A DNA stretch of 64,000 nt from Pseudomonas koreensis (GTDB lineage: Bacteria > Pseudomonadota > Gammaproteobacteria > Pseudomonadales > Pseudomonadaceae): the NCBI RefSeq assembly GCF_024169245.1, contig NZ_JALJWP010000001.1, forward strand, positions 2,419,501 through 2,483,500, written 5' to 3'. Numbering within the stretch: the stretch's first letter is position 1; every line of letters starts with the position of its first letter. The notes under the pieces were generated by a model. It saw only the letters and a program-made list of their open reading frames with translations. It was not told the origin of the DNA and did not search any database. Shown in pieces: positions 19,001-26,976 of the stretch. The translations under genes and the position numbers were made by a program.

Positions 19001-21755
19001 CTTCGCGGAAACCGATGCCGTCCGGCGACTCGGGAGTGTAAAGCAGCACCGGATCGTTGCCGTGGCTGAACAGCCAGGTGTCGATGACCCATTCACCGTC
19101 GATCATCAGCCGGTGCAGCATGAATTCGTTGCGCTTGCTGGCGGAGCTGTCGCCCATGCTGGCGATGCTCTTTTCCAGCCATTGTTGATCGGCTTGGGTA
19201 ATGTGCCCTTTCAACTGGCTTTCGAGGGCGGCGCCGCGCATTTGCCGCTGGATTACCGCCAGCGTCGTGTTGCGTCTGAAGCCATATCCGCGGCTGGCGG
19301 AGCTTTGCAGCTCGGCGCGAACCTTGTTGGTGTAACGTTCGCCGATCCATACGCCGGTGACAGAGCGTGCAACGTTTTGCGCGGTCAGCGCACTCAAATC
19401 AACGCCGTCCGGGCCTTTGAAGCGTGCCGAACGAGAGAATTTGGGATCGATCAGGCCGAAGCTGTCCGGGTAGCCATCGCGATACAGGCGGGTATAAGTC
19501 ATCGGTGCGGCGGTCCACGAAGGCACCACCGAGCTCTGTGAGTACGCCCATACGGTATCCGGATCGACGTCGTTGGCCGGACGTTTGAGCAGCGCATTCA
19601 GGGCTTTTTTCGCCTGTTCGTGTACATAGGTGTCGAACGGTGGAAACCCGCTGCCCGACAATGTATGCGCGTTGAATGCTTGCAGGGTACCTTCGGCTTC
19701 TTCGGCCAGTGTCGACAGCTTCCTGCGGTTGGCTGTGCTGGTCGAGCGGTACCACAGCGGGGTGCTGAAGTCGTAGTCATCGGTGCGCGTAGCCAGTACA
19801 TGCACAGTCATTGCCCGCAGGCAGTCACTATGCGGCCCGGTGTTGGCGAATGTGAGTTTTGTGTATTCCTCAGCCTCGGGTTTGAAACTCAGGCCGGACA
19901 ACAGTTTCTGCATGCTGTGGCGAAAGCGCAGCGGCGCGCGGCTGACCAGATAGGCGACCATGCCTTCGGTATCCTCGCTGTGTTTGGCCCAGCCGAGAAT
20001 GTGCGCCTGACAGGCACGCTCGCTGTCGAAAGCACGGAACCGCTTGTTGTCCGGCGCATCCGGCGTACACAGCAATATCCGCTGGAGGGCGCCTTTAGCG
20101 TCGGACTGGCGCAACACCCAGAGATCCAGAAGTTGTGCACCGTGCAAGGTCAGTGTCGCGGCTCGCAGGCGAGCATCGTTACCGGCACGCAGTTGCTGGA
20201 TCAGTTGCAGGTCACTGTCCAGCAGGTCGCTCTGCAGCCTGGCGGTGTAGGCCGATGCAACGATCCGCTGATCAAGCATGTCGGCGACGGCCAGACTGAA
20301 GGCGGGCAGGCCATGCAGGCGTTGCTGCACCTGGTTGAAGTCGATTCGCGGTTGCAGGGTCAGCGCTTGCTGAACAATCCAGGCCGGCGTGACATCCACG
20401 TAGGCTTCGGGTAGCGGCGCGTCCTTGTAACTCAGGGTCGTGGCACGGAGGAAAGTGGAACCGGTCAATTCGTCACCGGTGTGCGGCCCGAGCAGGGCCA
20501 GTTCGATGAGATTGCGGCGGTGCTCGAATACACCGAAACCACTCACGTGGCGTTTGGTCTTGAGCGTCAGGTGCTCGGGTTCGAGGTCATCGATTTCAAG
20601 CTCATCGCTGAGGCGCTCGAGCCATTGGTGACGAGCCAGCGTCAGCGGGCTGGCGGCGGCTCCGATCAATTGCAACAGGGTCTGGCGGGCCTGTTCATAT
20701 CGATTCAGGTGCCCCGCCAGCTCGGCCTTGCGAGCGCTGCTCGCGCTGCGATACCAATCCGGTGCGCTCAGGTACAGCTGGCGTTCGAACAGCGCCTGCG
20801 CCTGGAGCGCCAGACGCGGTGTGAGATCCGGCAAGGCGCCGGCGATGGCCAGATCAAGTGCTGTGCGCAACAGGCCCGCGTCGTGTTGCGGGTTATCGAT
20901 GAGGCTCAATGCCCGTTCGATATCCTGCGTGCGCTTTTCGATCAATGCCTCGTAGATGTGTTCAAACAGCGGTGTGCTATCAATCGGTGACAGCTCCAGC
21001 GGCCAGATGCCTGCCGCCCCGACACCGTGATAGCTCGCGGGCAGCATCTGCAGGAAGCCGTCGCGATCGGCGTCGTGCTTCAGACACTTGAGCAAATGCC
21101 CGTCCAGCTCAGCCAGAGAATTGAAGAACTCGATGCCCCTCACCGGGGTGAACAGCACCGCGAAACCGGTATTTTGCTCGGTCAGCAAATCACTGACTGG
21201 CGAGCTGTTTTTTTCCGTGATAACGAAGGCCCCCGCCAGTTCTACGGTGGTTGCCTGATAACTGAACTGCAATGCGTAGGTTGCGGGGCGCAGCATCGGC
21301 GCCAGTGCCAGTTTCTCCAGCAAGGCGCCGGCCTCGGCGGACAGCAGGCGATCCTTGACGGCCTGACGCGCCTCGTTCTCGATGGCGGTGAAGCCGGCAT
21401 CGTAGATGAGGAAAGATTTGGCCGGTTTGCCATCAATCCGCTCGCGCTGGTCGATGTTTTGCAACTGCGCCAACAGTTGGGTCTTGAGCGTGGCGAGCAG
21501 CTTCTGGCCCACCACGCTGTTCAAGTCGGCGCCGTGCAGGGACTGGTAAAGCGCGCGGCTGGCTTGCAGATAGTGCTCGCGGTAAGTTTTCAGCAAACCG
21601 TTCACACGTTTCAGATAGGCCTGTTCGGTAGTAGGGAGGCTCTCGGCGAGTAGCGGCTTTTCGATCTTGAACAGATGGTGAGCGATCTGATTGAGATCGC
21701 CCCTGATTTCTTCGCCCGAGGGGGCGGTGTTTGAGTTCATTGGCATCGTCTTCAT
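16011..21755 (-). CDS. Very large toxin-like protein (DUF6543-type) with two ChaN/EreA/PMT-C2-like domains
   Basis: The product is about 1914 residues (1943 if read from a GTG at 21842). The N-terminal two thirds resemble the long helical regions of Pseudomonas DUF6543 (dermonecrotic-toxin-like) proteins. A hydrophobic stretch around residues 1030-1110 could insert in membranes. Two related domains follow. The second (about 1600-1790) has GEAH at 1619-1622, a conserved Glu at 1649 and GNSH at 1758-1761, the motif pattern of the ChaN/EreA/Tiki superfamily that also contains the Pasteurella toxin C2 domain. The first (about 1285-1480) keeps the Glu (1332) but has GARP and DDSR instead. No signal peptide is seen. 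Start choice is uncertain (ATG at 21755, 21746 or 21740). Its target and secretion route are unknown. Confidence 0.65.
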   Translation of the reverse strand: MKTMPMNSNTAPSGEEIRGDLNQIAHHLFKIEKPLLAESLPTTEQAYLKRVNGLLKTYREHYLQASRALYQSLHGADLNSVVGQKLLATLKTQLLAQLQNIDQRERIDGKPAKSFLIYDAGFTAIENEARQAVKDRLLSAEAGALLEKLALAPMLRPATYALQFSYQATTVELAGAFVITEKNSSPVSDLLTEQNTGFAVLFTPVRGIEFFNSLAELDGHLLKCLKHDADRDGFLQMLPASYHGVGAAGIWPLELSPIDSTPLFEHIYEALIEKRTQDIERALSLIDNPQHDAGLLRTALDLAIAGALPDLTPRLALQAQALFERQLYLSAPDWYRSASSARKAELAGHLNRYEQARQTLLQLIGAAASPLTLARHQWLERLSDELEIDDLEPEHLTLKTKRHVSGFGVFEHRRNLIELALLGPHTGDELTGSTFLRATTLSYKDAPLPEAYVDVTPAWIVQQALTLQPRIDFNQVQQRLHGLPAFSLAVADMLDQRIVASAYTARLQSDLLDSDLQLIQQLRAGNDARLRAATLTLHGAQLLDLWVLRQSDAKGALQRILLCTPDAPDNKRFRAFDSERACQAHILGWAKHSEDTEGMVAYLVSRAPLRFRHSMQKLLSGLSFKPEAEEYTKLTFANTGPHSDCLRAMTVHVLATRTDDYDFSTPLWYRSTSTANRRKLSTLAEEAEGTLQAFNAHTLSGSGFPPFDTYVHEQAKKALNALLKRPANDVDPDTVWAYSQSSVVPSWTAAPMTYTRLYRDGYPDSFGLIDPKFSRSARFKGPDGVDLSALTAQNVARSVTGVWIGERYTNKVRAELQSSASRGYGFRRNTTLAVIQRQMRGAALESQLKGHITQADQQWLEKSIASMGDSSASKRNEFMLHRLMIDGEWVIDTWLFSHGNDPVLLYTPESPDGIGFREARLFNYLLKQQPGMIEYLTSRVSVQSRTRVRTFLETAKKRLPQELDKSTPSEAHYDSTRSVAPVSDLRYALYDMKLQRKIDDVHATTVNRNEMIMGLLWTCVEIVTAIATMPYPLLSLSSGLLLAFKDAMLALAAYQRGDNGAALQYLVGYLFNSAGALLTDLRPVVRSLRFHVKSARLSTAGSRAEQALKLIAPLESDTSLTQGLRPVFFDGRALWAPDKPDALGRYLLHRPDPNTGRLLSTGIVVVPNADGVLVRSGVAGGAPKYDAVSETPGPHKDYGVPTKYHARIEAAMNPETRLQLVKRAEDYMAHPNTILAGAVDELGTTRRVYLSQAAKLTTDAKLHFADLAALPARTEVASVGADTSFTQLLASEAFTGKNLVIGARPGSIASKQVLITYIDALIANGFKRLYLEYLPGDVFALKLEKFNQGKSWRHIKKHLQAVDKALGHEADAAFSYLALVRKAHEKNLKIGALDASTCYELDDVLLMSDVSPLTPRSNEVRNFYSHQVIADDVADAPDERWVALVDDSRMTTFNGTPGLADLHDAVAVRIEDIGLNQPTRVGLDSPGSIAGDTTARGDYLVQTPTPYKAPPPVTTPEATAAVVDHFSDYDIAPSLRDDIAQMLNKPYSLDSNYRPVASNEQTAYDAFISMRERLEKTARDTFADYIPPEAPVLPSLTSDTTFEAFLKQLSDQRLNLLIGEAHAGVSSKALLKKHMKALKQAGYDTLYVEHLLTDVHQADLDIFRQTQRMPERLKNYLHRQDAGHMPTYKGSDTYTELYQTAAKYNIRIRALDCTASYHLKGIYDPDISRNEMFSYFATRVIEADQLANGPHKWVALIGNSHTNYNLGVPGLADTLSAVSLHVRDTAPELARGVHRGTAEILADSTEKGGTSQRAVQSDFLIKVAVAGQKKPSPAPSVSRSKLTHPGMFLIESEGTSGTRLVHKSKTGEIVVTPIQVNDKGLLFVDRWEKKDQVFKYLRTLIEMLETDVKLTQVK

Positions 21756-21904
21756 GCTGGTGGAAAAGACCTCAGCATGGGGACCGTGTCCGCGACGATG
21801 GTGGTACATAGTTATAGCGTCTGCCCGAGTGGATCCCTCCACCCAGCCGGTTTGTCAGCGATGACGTTTGCTAAATGACCTGATTCCGGGTTGTTCGCAT
21901 TAGC

Positions 21905-21938
21905 TGTAGCAGCTGCCGAAGGCTGCGATCCTTTGATT
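21905..21938 (+). repeat. Single degenerate class A REP
   Basis: One arm of the class A REP with substitutions (GTAGCAGCTGCCGAAGG... then GATCCTTTGATTT) lies upstream of the toxin gene, with no partner arm nearby. Confidence 0.6.
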
Positions 21939-21956
21939 TCGCTTTTTACCGCGCCC

Positions 21957-22072
21957 CTAAAAAAGTAAGCAAAAAACGCTTGCTCCTGCGTTCGGCCCTC
22001 GCAGGCTCGGGGTCCTTCGCTGCACCTCCTCTCGCTGTGTTCGACTGCGTCGAACGGTCGCTGCGCTCCCAC
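21957..22072 (+). repeat. Direct repeat copy 2 flanking the toxin block
   Basis: Second copy of the element at 14817-14972, in the same orientation, about 7.1 kb away. It is compact and lacks the extra 41 nt of copy 1. The two copies enclose the DUF6124 gene and the toxin-like gene. No transposase or terminal inverted repeats accompany them. Confidence 0.7.
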
Positions 22073-22203
22073 CCCAGTGGCAGATGTGGCATTGACCGTT
22101 CATCGGAAACACCCCTTAACCTGTAATTTCTGACAGTGGCGCGATACCTCCAACTCCTGTCACATAAGCCTTCCATCCAGAACCGGTAAGAAGGAACTTG
22201 ACT

Positions 22204-22500
22204 ATGTCTGCTGAAAAAAAAATTGTGCCAGTAATCACGTCTGTTAGAGACGATAAGGGAGAGATTCCCGACGGTGGCGCCACCTCGGCAACTTCTGTGC
22301 AATTGAGCGGGGTTGCAGCTGCTGGAGAAAAAGTTGAAATCTTCGACGCTGCTGTTTTGAGGGGACAAGTAGTTGTCAGTGCTGCAGGACGCTGGGATTT
22401 TCTCCTGACGAGTCTGATGCTGGGTGCTCATTCGGTTATGGCCAAAGGAAGCGCTGGTATGTCATCTACTCGTACGTTTGCCGTTGTTGCAGCAAAGTAA
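22204..22500 (+). CDS. Small single Ig-like domain protein
   Basis: The 98-residue protein looks like one bacterial Ig-like (Big) repeat. It has SVQLSGVAAAGEKVEIFD, then a VVVSAAGRWDF segment and LGAHSVMAKG...TRTFAVV, the same beta-strand spacing as repeats of large adhesins. No signal peptide, membrane segment or further repeat is present. The ATG at 22204 has AAGGA 8 nt upstream. GC content is lower than in the neighbouring nag genes. It lies next to the toxin-like gene on the opposite strand and has its own terminator. Function unknown. Confidence 0.6.
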   Translation: MSAEKKIVPVITSVRDDKGEIPDGGATSATSVQLSGVAAAGEKVEIFDAAVLRGQVVVSAAGRWDFLLTSLMLGAHSVMAKGSAGMSSTRTFAVVAAK

Positions 22501-22510
22501 CTGCCGATTG

Positions 22511-22545
22511 AAAAAGCCGCTGAGCTTCATAGCCCGGCGGCTTTT
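22511..22545. terminator. Bidirectional terminator between the Ig-like gene and nagE
   Basis: AAAAGCCGC (22512-22520) pairs with GCGGCTTTT (22537-22545), with flanking A and T runs that serve both the plus-strand small gene and the minus-strand nag operon. Confidence 0.75.
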
Positions 22546-22551
22546 CATGGG

Positions 22552-24297
22552 TCAGTAAGGCTGTTGGACTTTTATTGCGGGTAAAACCCTCGCACTTGGT
22601 TCACTACGATTGAGCAGAGCTTGAAGTGCTCCACTCAAACTCGCAGCTTTGTCACCTACTAACAAGTGCCAAACCCCACCCTCCAACTGGCTGACACCCT
22701 GACAACCCAGCTCTTTCAACTGCGCGTCGGACAGGGCCTTGCTATCCGCCAGCAACAAGCGAATCCGGCTCATGGCAATGCAATCCAGTTGCAGCACGTT
22801 GTCGCCGCCGCCCAGTGCATTCAGCCATTGCTGAGCTTCTGGACCCGAGACCGAAACGGCTTTCGGCTCATCGACAAGCGCAACAGTCTCAGCGATGACC
22901 GCTCGGCCCAATGCCGGCATGGCGAGGCGAATCTCATCAGCAATGCTGTCCGCCATCGGCCCCACAACAACCTGCAAGCTGCCGCCCTTGCCCGGGCGCA
23001 CCACGGCCATTGCGCCCAGCGCTTTCAGCTCGGCGTCCGAGGCCTTGTTGCGATCGACCATTTCCAGGCGCAGTCGGGTCGTGCACGCGCCGACGGTCAG
23101 CAGATTCTCTGCGCCGCCCAACGCTTTGATGTAAGCACTGGCGCGTTCGGTTTCCGAAAGCACAGCTTTTTCGGCCGTGGCCACGTCTTCACGCCCCGGC
23201 GTCTTCAGGTTGAAGCGGCGGATACAGAAGTCGAAAACCAGGTAATAAATGACCGCATAAGCCAGACCGACAGGTACAACCAACCAGCCATTGGTGGACT
23301 TGCCCCAGCCGAGGATCATGTCGATGAAGCCACCGGAAAAGGTGAAGCCCAGATGAATGTTCAGGCCGTTGGTAATCGCCATCGACAGCCCGGTCAGCAG
23401 CGCATGCAGAAGGAACAGCAGCGGTGCGAGAAACATGAAGGCGAACTCAATCGGCTCGGTCACCCCGGTCAAAAACGAAGTCAAAGCCATCGACAGAAAA
23501 ATCCCGCCCATGACCTTGCGCCGTTCCGGCAGGGCATTGCGATACATCGCCAGGCATGCCGCCGGCAGGCCGAAGATCATCATCGGGAACATGCCGGTCA
23601 TGAACTGGCCGCCCTTCGGATCGCCGGCAAAATAACGCGATAGGTCGCCGGTCACCAGTGCCCCAGTGGTCGGGTCGGTGAAGTTGCCAAAGACGAACCA
23701 CGCCATGTTGTTGAGGATGTGGTGCAGACCGGTGACGATCAGCAGGCGGTTGAACACGCCGAAGACGAAGGCGCCGAGGCTGCCGCTTTCCATCATCAGC
23801 GCGCCGAACGCATTGATGCCCTGCTGGATCGGCGGCCAGATATAACCGAACAGCACGCCCAGCCCCACGGCCGCGAAACCGGTGACAATCGGCACGAAAC
23901 GCCGGCCACCGAAGAACGCCAGATACTCCGGCAGCTTGATGTCCTTGAAGCGGTTGTACAGCGCGCCGGCCAACAGGCCGCTGACGATCCCGGCGAGCAT
24001 GCCCATGTTGATGGTCGAATCGAGCACCTTGAGCGTGGAGATCATCACCAGATAACCGATCACCCCGGCCAGGCCGGCGGTGCCGTTGTTGTCTTTGGCG
24101 AAACCGACGGCGATGCCGATGGCGAAGATCATCGCCAGGTTGGCGAAGATCACTTGCCCGGCATCGTGAATGATCGCGATGTTCAGCAGGTCGGTGTCAC
24201 CCAGGCGCAGCAGCAGGCCGGCGATCGGCAGGATCGCGATTGGCAGCATCAGCGCGCGGCCGAGGCGTTGCAGGCCTTCGATGAAGAGTTGGTACAT
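22552..24297 (-). CDS. nagE: N-acetylglucosamine-specific PTS permease EIIC-EIIB
   Basis: NagE imports N-acetylglucosamine and phosphorylates it with phosphate received from NagF. The 581-residue protein has a membrane EIIC domain (about residues 1-370) of the glucose/GlcNAc type. Two EIIB-like domains follow. The first (about 390-465) has the ACTTRLR motif with the phosphorylated Cys. The second (about 495-570) has AMSRIR at the same place, with no Cys, and is probably not phosphorylated. The ATG at 24297 is preferred to an upstream start because AAGGA lies 8 nt before it. It is the last gene of the nag operon, 23 bp after nagF. Confidence 0.9.
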   Translation of the reverse strand: MYQLFIEGLQRLGRALMLPIAILPIAGLLLRLGDTDLLNIAIIHDAGQVIFANLAMIFAIGIAVGFAKDNNGTAGLAGVIGYLVMISTLKVLDSTINMGMLAGIVSGLLAGALYNRFKDIKLPEYLAFFGGRRFVPIVTGFAAVGLGVLFGYIWPPIQQGINAFGALMMESGSLGAFVFGVFNRLLIVTGLHHILNNMAWFVFGNFTDPTTGALVTGDLSRYFAGDPKGGQFMTGMFPMMIFGLPAACLAMYRNALPERRKVMGGIFLSMALTSFLTGVTEPIEFAFMFLAPLLFLLHALLTGLSMAITNGLNIHLGFTFSGGFIDMILGWGKSTNGWLVVPVGLAYAVIYYLVFDFCIRRFNLKTPGREDVATAEKAVLSETERASAYIKALGGAENLLTVGACTTRLRLEMVDRNKASDAELKALGAMAVVRPGKGGSLQVVVGPMADSIADEIRLAMPALGRAVIAETVALVDEPKAVSVSGPEAQQWLNALGGGDNVLQLDCIAMSRIRLLLADSKALSDAQLKELGCQGVSQLEGGVWHLLVGDKAASLSGALQALLNRSEPSARVLPAIKVQQPY

Positions 24298-24320
24298 GGC
24301 GTTGGTCCTTGTTGTTTTTG

Positions 24321-26834
24321 TTAGCGCAGTGGCCAATGTTGATGACAGGCCTCACGCACCGCTGCGGCGCTGCTCAACTTGAGCAGGTCACGGGCGAGGC
24401 GCTGACATTCGGCTTCGTGCAGCTGGCGCACGCGGTCCTTGATTTCACCGATCTGCACCGGGCTCACCGACAGCTCGGTGACGCCCAGGCCGATCAGCAC
24501 CGGCGTCGCCAGCGGGTCGGAGGCGAGGGCGCCGCAGACGCCGACCCAGCGTTTGTGCACCGCCGCGCCTTCGCAGGTCATGGCGATCAGGCGCAGCAGC
24601 GCCGGGTGCAAGGCGTCGACGCGGGCGGCTAGACCTGCGTGATCGCGGTCCATGGCCAGGGTGTATTGCGACAGATCGTTGGTGCCGATCGAGAGGAAGT
24701 CGGCGTGCTCGGCCAGTTGTTCGGCCTGCAGCGCGGCGGCGGGAACTTCGATCATCACGCCGATCTGCGGGCGCTCGGCAATGCCCAGTTCAAGGCACAA
24801 GTCATCAACGCGCTGACGGATGTGCAGCAACTCGTCGACCTCGGTGACCATCGGCAACAGAATCCGGCAACGCGACAACGGCTTGACCTGCAGCAGCGCG
24901 CGCAGTTGCTGATCAAGAATGTCCGGGCGCGCCTGGGCCAGACGAATACCGCGCAAGCCGAGCACCGGGTTGGCTTCGGCGGGCAGCGGCAGGTAGTCGA
25001 GTTGCTTGTCGCCGCCGACGTCGATGGTGCGGATGATCACCGGCTTGTCGCCCATGGCATCGATGACCGCTTGATAGGCGCTGCGTTGTTCTTCGACGTC
25101 CGGTGCAATCTGGCGATCGACGAAGAGAAACTCGGTGCGCAACAGGCCGACGCCATCGGCACCGTTGGCAAAGGCATCGGCCGCTTCCGCGCTGGAAGCG
25201 ACATTGGCGACCACTTCGATGTGCACGCCATTGCGGGTTTCGGCGGGCCAATGCGCCTTGGCTTGCTGACTTTCGCGAAGCTGCTGGCGCTCGATTTGCG
25301 CCTGTTGCACGTCGGCCAGGCGTTGCGCATTCGGGGACAGTTCAAGACGACCGCCGTCAGCGTCGAGTACCACGGGCTGATCCTGCGGTTGATCGAGCAA
25401 TTGCGCACCCAAAGCGACGATGCACGGCAGGCCTTTACCGCGCGCCAGAATCGCGACGTGCGAGGTGGCGCCGCCTTCGGCCATGCACAACCCGGCGACA
25501 CCTTGCGCGCTGAGTTGCAGCAGATCCGATGGCGTCAGTTCGTGAGCGGCGACGATTGCGCCGGCCGGCACCTGGTATTGCCAGGCTTCGCCAAGCAGGG
25601 CACGCAGGACGCGTTGCTTGAGGTCGCGCAAATCGTTGGCGCGTTCGGCCAGCAGCGGGCTGCCGGTGCCTTGCAGCATGTCGCACTGCGCATCGATCGA
25701 CTGACTCCAGGCGTGCGTCGCTGCGGTGCCTTGTTCGATGAAATGCTGCGCGGCGTCGAGCAGAGCCGGGTCTTCGAGCAGCGCCATGTGCGCAGCGAAG
25801 ATGGCTTCTTCATCGGCGTTCTTGTGTTTTTTCGCTTGGGCGAGGGTGGCAGCGATTTCGCTGCGCACCGCGTTCAATGCCGCTTCAAGAATCTGCTGCT
25901 GTTGCAGCGGATCGTGATTGCCCGCATCCGCCGGCAACGTGATTGCGCTCAAGCGAAACAACGGCCCTGCGACCAGCCCCGGCGCCGCGCAAACACCGTG
26001 CAACACCCCAGCCTCGGCCGGGCGTTTCAGCGCCGCAGTGCTGACCGGCGCTTGCGCGTGATGGTCGTCCGGCAGCGCCGTGGCCAATGCGCTGAGCAAG
26101 GCTTGCAGTGCGGCATCGGCGTCCGGGCCCTGACAACTGACCTGCACCTCATCCTGCTCGCCGATCGCCAGCCCCATCAAACCGATCAAGCTGTTGCACG
26201 GCGCCGATTTGCCAGCGAAATGCAGCTGCGATCGGCTATTGAAACCCTGCGCGGTTTGCCGGATCAGCGCAGCGGGGCGCGCATGCAAACCGCCGCGATG
26301 AGCGACGCGCACCTGGCCATGAGCTTCGGGCCCGCCTAGCGTTTCGGTATTCGCCGCGACAACGTTGCGCGCGATGATGTGCAGCAACGGCTCGCCGACT
26401 TTCACCGCTTTGAGCGTGATCGGCCGCACCTGAAAATCCGCGCTGTTGGTCAGGATCAGCAGGCTGACCAGGCTTTTGCACTGCTGGCCGACTTTGTCCA
26501 GGTCATAGCGCAACAGCGGTTGACCGAGGCTGACGCGATCGCGCTCCTTGACCAGCATGGCAAAACCTTCGCCGTTCAGCTCAACGGTGTCGAGGCCCAG
26601 GTGCAGGAGGATTTCCGCGCCGTTGTCGGCGCGCACGGTCACTGCGTGGCTGCTGCGCGCGACGTGGATGACCACGCCGGCGCAGGGCGAATACAGCGTG
26701 TCGTTGAGCGGGTCGATGGCGATGCCGTCGCCCATCGCGCCGCTGGCGAACACTGCGTCCGGGACGTTGGCGAGCGTCAGCACGGGGCCGCTGAGCGGGG
26801 CGCTGAGGGTCAGCTCTTTATTGTTGTCGGGCAT
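24321..26834 (-). CDS. nagF: Multiphosphoryl transfer protein EIIA-HPr-EI for N-acetylglucosamine
   Basis: This 837-residue fusion carries all soluble phosphotransfer steps of the GlcNAc PTS. The EIIA(Glc)-like domain is at about residues 10-150 with its active His in ILLHLGLDTV (His78). HPr is at about 172-258 with GLHARPA (His184). Enzyme I is at about 275-837 with GGATSHVAILARG (His459) and a C-terminal PEP-binding TIM barrel. Phosphate flows from PEP to EI, HPr, EIIA and then NagE. The gene precedes nagE on the same strand. A REPIN separates it from the upstream isomerase gene. Confidence 0.95.
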   Translation of the reverse strand: MPDNNKELTLSAPLSGPVLTLANVPDAVFASGAMGDGIAIDPLNDTLYSPCAGVVIHVARSSHAVTVRADNGAEILLHLGLDTVELNGEGFAMLVKERDRVSLGQPLLRYDLDKVGQQCKSLVSLLILTNSADFQVRPITLKAVKVGEPLLHIIARNVVAANTETLGGPEAHGQVRVAHRGGLHARPAALIRQTAQGFNSRSQLHFAGKSAPCNSLIGLMGLAIGEQDEVQVSCQGPDADAALQALLSALATALPDDHHAQAPVSTAALKRPAEAGVLHGVCAAPGLVAGPLFRLSAITLPADAGNHDPLQQQQILEAALNAVRSEIAATLAQAKKHKNADEEAIFAAHMALLEDPALLDAAQHFIEQGTAATHAWSQSIDAQCDMLQGTGSPLLAERANDLRDLKQRVLRALLGEAWQYQVPAGAIVAAHELTPSDLLQLSAQGVAGLCMAEGGATSHVAILARGKGLPCIVALGAQLLDQPQDQPVVLDADGGRLELSPNAQRLADVQQAQIERQQLRESQQAKAHWPAETRNGVHIEVVANVASSAEAADAFANGADGVGLLRTEFLFVDRQIAPDVEEQRSAYQAVIDAMGDKPVIIRTIDVGGDKQLDYLPLPAEANPVLGLRGIRLAQARPDILDQQLRALLQVKPLSRCRILLPMVTEVDELLHIRQRVDDLCLELGIAERPQIGVMIEVPAAALQAEQLAEHADFLSIGTNDLSQYTLAMDRDHAGLAARVDALHPALLRLIAMTCEGAAVHKRWVGVCGALASDPLATPVLIGLGVTELSVSPVQIGEIKDRVRQLHEAECQRLARDLLKLSSAAAVREACHQHWPLR

Positions 26835-26874
26835 GGCTGGGTCTCATCAGTTGAATCTCGGTTCGATGCCCCCC

Positions 26875-26961
26875 GTAGGAGCTGCCGCAGGCTGCGATCT
26901 TTTGATCTTGTTTTTGGCTACGTCAAAATCAAAAGATCGCAGCCTTCGGCAGCTCCTACAG
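26875..26961. repeat. REPIN, class A, inside the nag operon
   Basis: An inverted pair of class A REPs, here in the opposite arrangement to 7031-7114 (GTAGGAG at the outer ends). It lies between the isomerase gene and nagF and may lower or stabilise expression of the distal PTS genes. Confidence 0.8.
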
Positions 26962-26976
26962 GTCGGACTTCGGCGG

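Noticed and set aside
14817..22072. The repeat-flanked toxin block considered as an insertion sequence or composite transposon
   Set aside because: No transposase or integrase gene and no terminal inverted repeats or target duplications were seen.
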